Assembly: GCA_025359585.1 (NCBI GenBank)
Contig: JANYFX010000354.1
Span: 1 to 12,003 of the forward strand
Length of the DNA: 12,003 bases
Origin: Rhizobacter sp.
GTDB taxonomy: Bacteria; Pseudomonadota; Gammaproteobacteria; Burkholderiales; Burkholderiaceae_C
Reading direction: 5' to 3'
Under the pieces are notes generated by a model. The model was not told where the DNA came from. It did not search any database and saw only the letters and a list, made by a program, of their open reading frames with translations. Below are positions 7,679 through 12,003 of this stretch, piece after piece. A program made the translations under genes and the position numbers. Numbering within the stretch: the first letter of the stretch is position 1; every line of letters starts with the position of its first letter.

Positions 7679-8280
7679 CGAGCGCGTTGCATCGGCCCAA
7701 TCAACTCTCGCGGCGGCGCTGGCTCGCTGCCGCCGCGGCGCTCGGTGCGGCGCCGTGGGTGGCGGGCGGCGCGAGCGCGCACGGCAGCTTCGGCCCGGTC
7801 CAGCCCGCGCTCGTACCGCCGCCGCTGTCACTCCAGGACATCGACGGCAAGCGTGCCGAACTCGGCGCGCTGCTGAAGGGCAAGGTCACGGCCTTGCAGC
7901 TGATGTTCACCGGCTGCAGCGCGACTTGCCCGATCCAGGGCGCGATGTTCGCCGAAGCGCAGCAGCAGCTTGCCGGCAGCGACCCGCGCCTGCGCCTGCT
8001 CTCGGTCAGCATCGACCCGCTCGGCGACGACCCGAAAGCGCTGCGCGCCTGGCTCGCGAAGTTCGGCGCCGAGGCGCCGCGCTGGAGCGTTGCGCTGCCG
8101 CAGCTGAGGGACGTCGACCGGCTGCTCGACTTTCTGCGCGGGCGCGCGCCCGGCACCGACCGGCACACCGCGCAAGCCTTCGTGTTCGACCGCCAGGCCC
8201 GCCTCGTCTTCCGCACCGAAGACATGCCGAGCCCGCCCGAGCTCGTGCGCCTGATGCAGACGGTGAACGGCCGCGCCTGA
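7675..8280 (+). CDS. SCO1/SenC-family copper chaperone (thioredoxin fold)
   Basis: The 201-residue product carries the SCO copper site: Cys81 and Cys85 in FTGCSATCP plus His164 in DRHTAQAF, with the thioredoxin-like core (VTALQLMFTGC, LRLLSVSIDP) around it. SCO proteins bind copper and deliver it, or act as thiol reductants, for assembly of extracytoplasmic copper centres such as CuA of cytochrome oxidase. The N-terminus has SRRRWLAAAAALG, a plausible twin-arginine signal ending near GGASAHG, so the mature protein should be periplasmic. ATG 7675 is chosen because it overlaps the cytochrome stop codon (ATGA) and gives a complete signal peptide; the open frame upstream of it is the overlapping cytochrome gene. 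Its position in the oxidase operon suggests it loads copper into the galactose-oxidase domain. No cytochrome oxidase subunit genes are visible nearby. Confidence 0.9.
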   Translation: MTSALHRPNQLSRRRWLAAAAALGAAPWVAGGASAHGSFGPVQPALVPPPLSLQDIDGKRAELGALLKGKVTALQLMFTGCSATCPIQGAMFAEAQQQLAGSDPRLRLLSVSIDPLGDDPKALRAWLAKFGAEAPRWSVALPQLRDVDRLLDFLRGRAPGTDRHTAQAFVFDRQARLVFRTEDMPSPPELVRLMQTVNGRA

Positions 8281-8441
8281 ACCCGCTGCCACGGCAGGGT
8301 GTGCAAGGCAACACGGGGCGAGCCTGATTCGAGCCCGCGCTACCGAAACGCGCCGGCGCCAGCGATTACGATCCGGCTGTTTCGCATCTGCCGGGCTCCG
8401 GGCGCCTCAAGCGCGAGAGCCGCTTGCCGATATCGTTTGTG

Positions 8442-9281
8442 ATGAGCGCAAAACCCACCACCCGTCCGGACCCGACGCTCAAGGCGCGTGCTGCGGCCGT
8501 GCCTTGGTGGGCCTGGGTGGGCGCGGCGATCCTGTCGCATCTCGTGCTGCGGCTGGCGGCTGACCTGCCAGCCGGCGAGGTTCTGCAGTACCTCGTGCCA
8601 GCGCTTTTGATCGTTGCCGGCGTGTTCGCCCTGCGGCAGCGCCACGCCGGAGGCCGGGCGCAGGGCCGGGCGCCGGGCGCGGACTTCGATGTCGCGTCGA
8701 TGCGCTGGCGCGAGTTCGAAACCCTGATCGCCCGTGCTTTCGAGGTGCAGGGGTACCACGTCAACGATGCGGGCGCGGCCGGCTCCGATGTCGGCACCGA
8801 CCTGCTGATGCGCAAGGAGCGCGAGACCTTTCTCGTGCATTGCAAACCCTGGCGAGCCGACAAGGTCGAGATCGAGACGGTGCGGGCGGTTCAGGCGGCG
8901 ATGCGCTCGCGCGGCGCCCTGGGTGGTTTCATCCTGAGCTCGGGCCGTTTCAGCCGCGAAGCCACGGTGGTGGCGAGCGGCGTCAACATACGGCTCGTCG
9001 ATGGGCCGGCCCTGCACGCTCTGCTGCATCAAGGCCGCGCCCATGTTGCCCGGCGCGGCCCGGCACCCGCGCCAGCGCCGGTTGCACCGGCCGAAACCGA
9101 GCGCGCCCCGGCGCCTCAGCCGCATGCCGTGTTGCCGGCCGAGCTGGCGCTGCCTTGCCCGCTCTGTGGCGCCGACATGAAAAAACGCCTGGCCAAACGC
9201 GGTGTCAACGCCGGCCAGTACTTCTGGGGCTGCACCCGGCACCCGGACTGCAAAGGCACACGCCGAGTGCGCCCTGGCTGA
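8442..9281 (+). CDS. Membrane-anchored Mrr-like restriction-endonuclease-fold protein with C4 topoisomerase-type zinc finger
   Basis: The product is 279 aa from ATG 8442. An in-frame TTG at 8424 with GAGAG 4 nt upstream is an alternative start that would add six residues. Two hydrophobic segments (about residues 20-38 and 47-64) should anchor it in the inner membrane. A Mrr_cat-type nuclease domain follows at about 88-200: RWREFETLIARAFEVQGY, then DVGTD (Asp117, Asp121), HCK (134-136) and SSGRFSREA. A proline/alanine-rich linker leads to a C-terminal zinc finger (CPLC...GC...DC, about 238-275) like those of topoisomerase I. Usual family members have Gln-x-Lys at the catalytic strand; here it is His-Cys-Lys. 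Proteins of this build are annotated as restriction endonucleases, but no methylase or specificity gene is adjacent, so a role in restriction is unproven. It appears to be a stand-alone gene, with 161 nt upstream and 170 nt downstream. Confidence 0.85.
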   Translation: MSAKPTTRPDPTLKARAAAVPWWAWVGAAILSHLVLRLAADLPAGEVLQYLVPALLIVAGVFALRQRHAGGRAQGRAPGADFDVASMRWREFETLIARAFEVQGYHVNDAGAAGSDVGTDLLMRKERETFLVHCKPWRADKVEIETVRAVQAAMRSRGALGGFILSSGRFSREATVVASGVNIRLVDGPALHALLHQGRAHVARRGPAPAPAPVAPAETERAPAPQPHAVLPAELALPCPLCGADMKKRLAKRGVNAGQYFWGCTRHPDCKGTRRVRPG

Positions 9282-9326
9282 CCGGCCGCCACGTTCGGGC
9301 CGGCCTGCGTTCTGAAACGGAACAGC

Positions 9327-9342
9327 AGGGATTCCCTCAGGG
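9327..9342. promoter_or_regulatory. Overlapping palindromes upstream of the molybdenum hydroxylase genes, possible operator
   Basis: Two interleaved palindromes share a half-site: AGGGA-T-TCCCT (9327-9337) and CCCT-C-AGGG (9334-9342). This also gives two AGGG half-sites 12 bp apart. The element lies about 110 bp before ATG 9452 in the only gap ahead of the two-gene unit. A TAGCAT at 9365-9370 could be a -10 element, but no matching -35 box is clear. A regulator-binding role is inferred from symmetry and position only. Confidence 0.3.
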
Positions 9343-9451
9343 TATGTCTTGGGTCGATTGGGAATAGCATCGCCGCGCTGGCTGCCAGCCGGGCGCAATT
9401 CGCCCGTGCGAGCGGCTTCACGCGACAACCACGACAAACCAGGAGACCTCG

Positions 9452-9916
9452 ATGACGATTCGCTTCAACGTGAATGGAAAAGCAGTGGACGTGAAGGCCG
9501 AGGCCGACACGCCGCTGTTGTGGGTGATCCGCGACGAGATCGGCCTGACCGGCACCAAGTTCGGCTGTGGCATGGCGCTGTGTGGCGCCTGCACCGTGCA
9601 CCTCGACGGCGTGCCCGTGCGCTCGTGCCAGACCCCGCTGTCGGCGGCCGAGGGCAAGAACGTTTCCACCATCGAGGCCATGGCTTCGACCGACCTCGGC
9701 AAGAAGGTGCAGGCCGCCTGGGTCGCGCTCGACGTGCCGCAATGTGGCTACTGCCAGTCGGGCCAGATCATGAGCGCGGTTGCCTTGCTCACCGCCAAGC
9801 CGAAGCCGACCGACGCCGACATCGACAGTGCCATGTCGGGCAACATCTGCCGCTGTGGCACCTACCCCCGCATCCGCGCCGCCATCCAGATGGCCGCCGG
9901 GACGAAAGGAGCCTGA
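9452..9916 (+). CDS. [2Fe-2S] small subunit of a molybdenum hydroxylase (isoquinoline 1-oxidoreductase alpha / xanthine dehydrogenase family)
   Basis: The 154-residue protein has the two-domain layout of this family. A plant-ferredoxin-like domain binds one cluster with Cys39, Cys44, Cys47 and Cys59 (FGCGMALCGAC). A helical domain binds the second with Cys98, Cys101, Cys133 and Cys135 (CGYCQSG, CRCGTY). All eight ligands are present and the length is normal. It passes electrons from the molybdenum centre of the partner subunit to an external acceptor. The start is well supported: AGGAGA at 9441-9446, 5 nt before ATG. It has no signal peptide, so it probably rides to the periplasm with the Tat-targeted large subunit encoded next. 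Named family members oxidise N-heterocycles or aldehydes; the actual substrate cannot be read from the sequence. Confidence 0.93.
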   Translation: MTIRFNVNGKAVDVKAEADTPLLWVIRDEIGLTGTKFGCGMALCGACTVHLDGVPVRSCQTPLSAAEGKNVSTIEAMASTDLGKKVQAAWVALDVPQCGYCQSGQIMSAVALLTAKPKPTDADIDSAMSGNICRCGTYPRIRAAIQMAAGTKGA

Positions 9917-9919
9917 GCC

Positions 9920-12003
9920 ATGACGACCCTTCAAAACAACTCGCGGCGCCAGTTCGTCAAGACCGGCGCCGCCGTCGGCGGCGGCATCTTCTCCGGCGGC
10001 CTGCTGGTCGGCTGCGCGACGATGGCCGACAAGGGCCCGACCGCCCTGGCGCCGAGCGCCACCGCGCCGGGCGTGATGACCACGGCCTGGGTCAAGGTCG
10101 GCACCGACAACGCGGTCACGATCATCTGCGCCCGCGCTGAAATGGGCCAGGGCGTGTTCACGTCGATGCCGATGTTGGTGGCCGAAGAACTCGAGGTCGA
10201 TATCGCCAAGGTGCGCATCGAGATGGCACCTGCCGGCGAGCCTTACACCAACACGATGCTCGGTGGCCAGCTGACCGGTGGCTCCACCTCCGTGCGCGAG
10301 GCCTACGACGGCCTTCGTGTGGCCGGGGCCCAGGCGCGCATCATGCTCGTGCAGGCGGCGGCCGAGCGCTGGAAGGTCGATCCTTCCACCTGCAGCGCGG
10401 CCAACGCCGTGATCACCGGCCCGGGTGGCCAGAAGCTCACCTACGGCGACGTGGCCGAGGCGGCTTCCAAGCTCACGCCGCCGAAAGCGCCCAAGCTGAA
10501 AGACGCGAAAGACTTCAAGATCGTCGGCAAATGGGTGCCGCGCCGCGACACGCCGGCCAAGGTCGACGGCAGCGCCGAATTCGGCATCGACGTGAAGTTG
10601 CCCGGCATGATGTATGCCGCGCTGGCGCAGTGCCCGGTGATCGGCGGCAAGCCGGTCAGCTTCGACGCGGCGCAAGCCAAGGGCATGCCCGGCGTCAACA
10701 GCGTGGTGCAGGTCGGTGACGGCGTGGCCGTGGTGGCCGACACCTACTGGCACGCCCGCAAGGCGCTCGAGACCGTCAAGATCGTCTGGAACGAGGGCGC
10801 AGGCAAGTCGCTGAGCTCGGCCAGCGTGGCCGCTGCGCTGAAGACCGCCAGCACCAAGCCGGGTGCCGAGTTCCGCAAGCTCGGCAACTTCGAGGCCGGC
10901 TACGGCGCGGCGGCGAAGAAGGTCGAAGCGACCTACGAGCTGCCGTTCCTGTCGCACGCGCCGCTGGAGCCGATGAACTTCACCGCCGACGTGCGCAAGG
11001 ACTCGTGCCTGCTCTACGGGCCGACGCAGTTCCAGCAGGCTGCGGTCGGCACGGCCCAGGCCATCACCGGCCTGAAGCCCGAGCAGATCACGATGCGCAC
11101 CACCTTCCTCGGTGGCGGTTTCGGGCGCCGCATCGACTTCGACTTCATCGCCCAGGCGATCGAGATCTCGAAGGCGGTCGGCGCACCGGTCAAGCTGCTG
11201 TGGTCGCGTGAAGACGACATGAAGCACGACTTCTATCGCCCGATCAGCCGGCACACGCTCACCGCCGGCCTCGGCGCGAACGGCATGCCGACGGCGATCA
11301 AGGTGCACCTCACGTCGCCTTCGGTCACGCAGCGCCTGTTCGCGGCCTTCGTGAAAGACGGGCTCGACCCGTTCATGACCGAAGCGGCCGTGATGCCTTA
11401 CGACGTGCCGAACCAGCTCGGCCAGGTCGTCATCCACGACACCGGCCTGCGGGTCGGTTACTGGCGTTCGGTGTCGCACGCGCTCAACGTGTTCGCCAAC
11501 GAGTCGTTCATCGACGAGCTGGCGGTCGCTGCGGGCAAGGACCCGGTCGCCTATCGCCAGGCGCTGCTGACCAAGGAGCCGCGTTACCTGAAGGTGCTGG
11601 CCACCGCGGCCGAGAAGTCGGGCTGGGGCAAGCCGGCACCGGCCGGCCGCTCGCGCGGCGTGGCGGTGATGGAAGGCTACGGCACCTACCTCGCGATGGT
11701 CTCGGAAGTGTCGGTCTCGGGCAAGGAAGTGCGCGTGCACCGCGTCACGATCGCGGCCGACGTGGGCAGCATGGTCAACGCCAACGTGGTCGCGCAGCAG
11801 ATCGAAGGCAGCACGATCTTCGGCTTGTCGGCGGCGCTGTTCGGCGAGATCACGCTGAAAGACGGCGTGGTCGAGCAGAGCAACTTCCACGACTATCCGG
11901 TTGTGCGCATGAACGAGTCGCCGGTGATCGACGTGCACATGATCGCCAGCACCGAGAAGCCGGGTGGCATCGGCGAGCCGCTGACCGCGTTAAGTATCCG
12001 CTG
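9920..12003 (+). CDS. Molybdopterin-binding large subunit (isoquinoline 1-oxidoreductase beta-like), 3' end outside window
   Basis: The gene starts 3 nt after the small-subunit stop, with AGGAG 8 nt before ATG. The N-terminus has a full twin-arginine motif (SRRQFVK) followed by a lipobox (LVGC, Cys32), so it looks like a Tat-exported lipoprotein. Molybdenum-cofactor signatures of the family are present: EMGQGVFTSMP, GGQLTGGSTSVREAY, HAPLEPMN, FLGGGFGRR, SVSHALNVFANESFIDEL and, near the visible end, GGIGEP, whose Glu686 corresponds to the catalytic glutamate of xanthine oxidase. It hydroxylates its substrate with water-derived oxygen and passes electrons to the [2Fe-2S] subunit. 694 codons are visible; the family usually has some 40-50 more. 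After GEP the frame reads LTALSIR rather than the expected GTPP-type continuation, so the last bases (11981-12003) may be rearranged or erroneous. The substrate is unknown; an aldehyde or N-heterocycle is plausible. Confidence 0.9.
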   Translation, partial: MTTLQNNSRRQFVKTGAAVGGGIFSGGLLVGCATMADKGPTALAPSATAPGVMTTAWVKVGTDNAVTIICARAEMGQGVFTSMPMLVAEELEVDIAKVRIEMAPAGEPYTNTMLGGQLTGGSTSVREAYDGLRVAGAQARIMLVQAAAERWKVDPSTCSAANAVITGPGGQKLTYGDVAEAASKLTPPKAPKLKDAKDFKIVGKWVPRRDTPAKVDGSAEFGIDVKLPGMMYAALAQCPVIGGKPVSFDAAQAKGMPGVNSVVQVGDGVAVVADTYWHARKALETVKIVWNEGAGKSLSSASVAAALKTASTKPGAEFRKLGNFEAGYGAAAKKVEATYELPFLSHAPLEPMNFTADVRKDSCLLYGPTQFQQAAVGTAQAITGLKPEQITMRTTFLGGGFGRRIDFDFIAQAIEISKAVGAPVKLLWSREDDMKHDFYRPISRHTLTAGLGANGMPTAIKVHLTSPSVTQRLFAAFVKDGLDPFMTEAAVMPYDVPNQLGQVVIHDTGLRVGYWRSVSHALNVFANESFIDELAVAAGKDPVAYRQALLTKEPRYLKVLATAAEKSGWGKPAPAGRSRGVAVMEGYGTYLAMVSEVSVSGKEVRVHRVTIAADVGSMVNANVVAQQIEGSTIFGLSAALFGEITLKDGVVEQSNFHDYPVVRMNESPVIDVHMIASTEKPGGIGEPLTALSIR

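Noticed and set aside
8286..8297. CTGCC-AC-GGCAG inverted repeat just after the SCO gene, considered as a terminator
   Set aside because: The 2-nt loop is too tight, the stem is very short and no T tract follows.

Overview
The window is high-G+C DNA with all six recognisable genes on the + strand. Codon use (strong G/C third positions, Tat and lipoprotein export signals, an isoquinoline-1-oxidoreductase-type molybdenum hydroxylase, a Mrr-like nuclease with a topoisomerase zinc finger) fits a betaproteobacterium of the Burkholderiales type. That placement is an inference from style; there is no rRNA or other marker gene here.

Region 1 (1-8280) is a secreted, copper- and heme-based redox cluster. 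It opens with the 3' part of a large gene whose visible product is a YVTN-type beta-propeller, a di-heme cytochrome c peroxidase/MauG-like module and a C-terminal beta-rich domain. Next comes a very large lipoprotein gene (2068-7230, 1720 aa). Its C-terminal third is a paralogue of the first protein. Its N-terminal third is a galactose-oxidase-type copper radical oxidase in which every known active-site residue of the fungal enzyme can be identified. Immunoglobulin-like, F5/8-type-C and PKD domains link the two parts. Two tightly packed genes follow: a small mono-heme cytochrome c (GTG start 7 nt after the previous stop) and a SCO1/SenC copper chaperone (ATGA overlap). The arrangement suggests an extracytoplasmic copper radical oxidase with its own heme electron-transfer or peroxide-handling module, a soluble electron carrier, and a dedicated copper-loading factor.

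Region 2 (8442-9281) is a single gene for a membrane-anchored Mrr-like nuclease-fold protein with a C-terminal C4 zinc finger. It has no obvious functional tie to its neighbours.

Region 3 (9452 to the window end) is a two-gene unit for a periplasmic molybdenum hydroxylase: a [2Fe-2S] small subunit and a Tat-exported, probably lipid-anchored molybdopterin subunit that is cut by the window end. The last 23 bases no longer read like the family. A palindromic element upstream (9327-9342) may be its operator. If regions 1 and 3 act together, an alcohol could be oxidised to an aldehyde by the copper enzyme and then to an acid by the molybdenum enzyme, but only their proximity supports this.

The gaps between genes are all short (under 175 bp). 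No tRNA, rRNA, CRISPR array or insertion sequence was seen.
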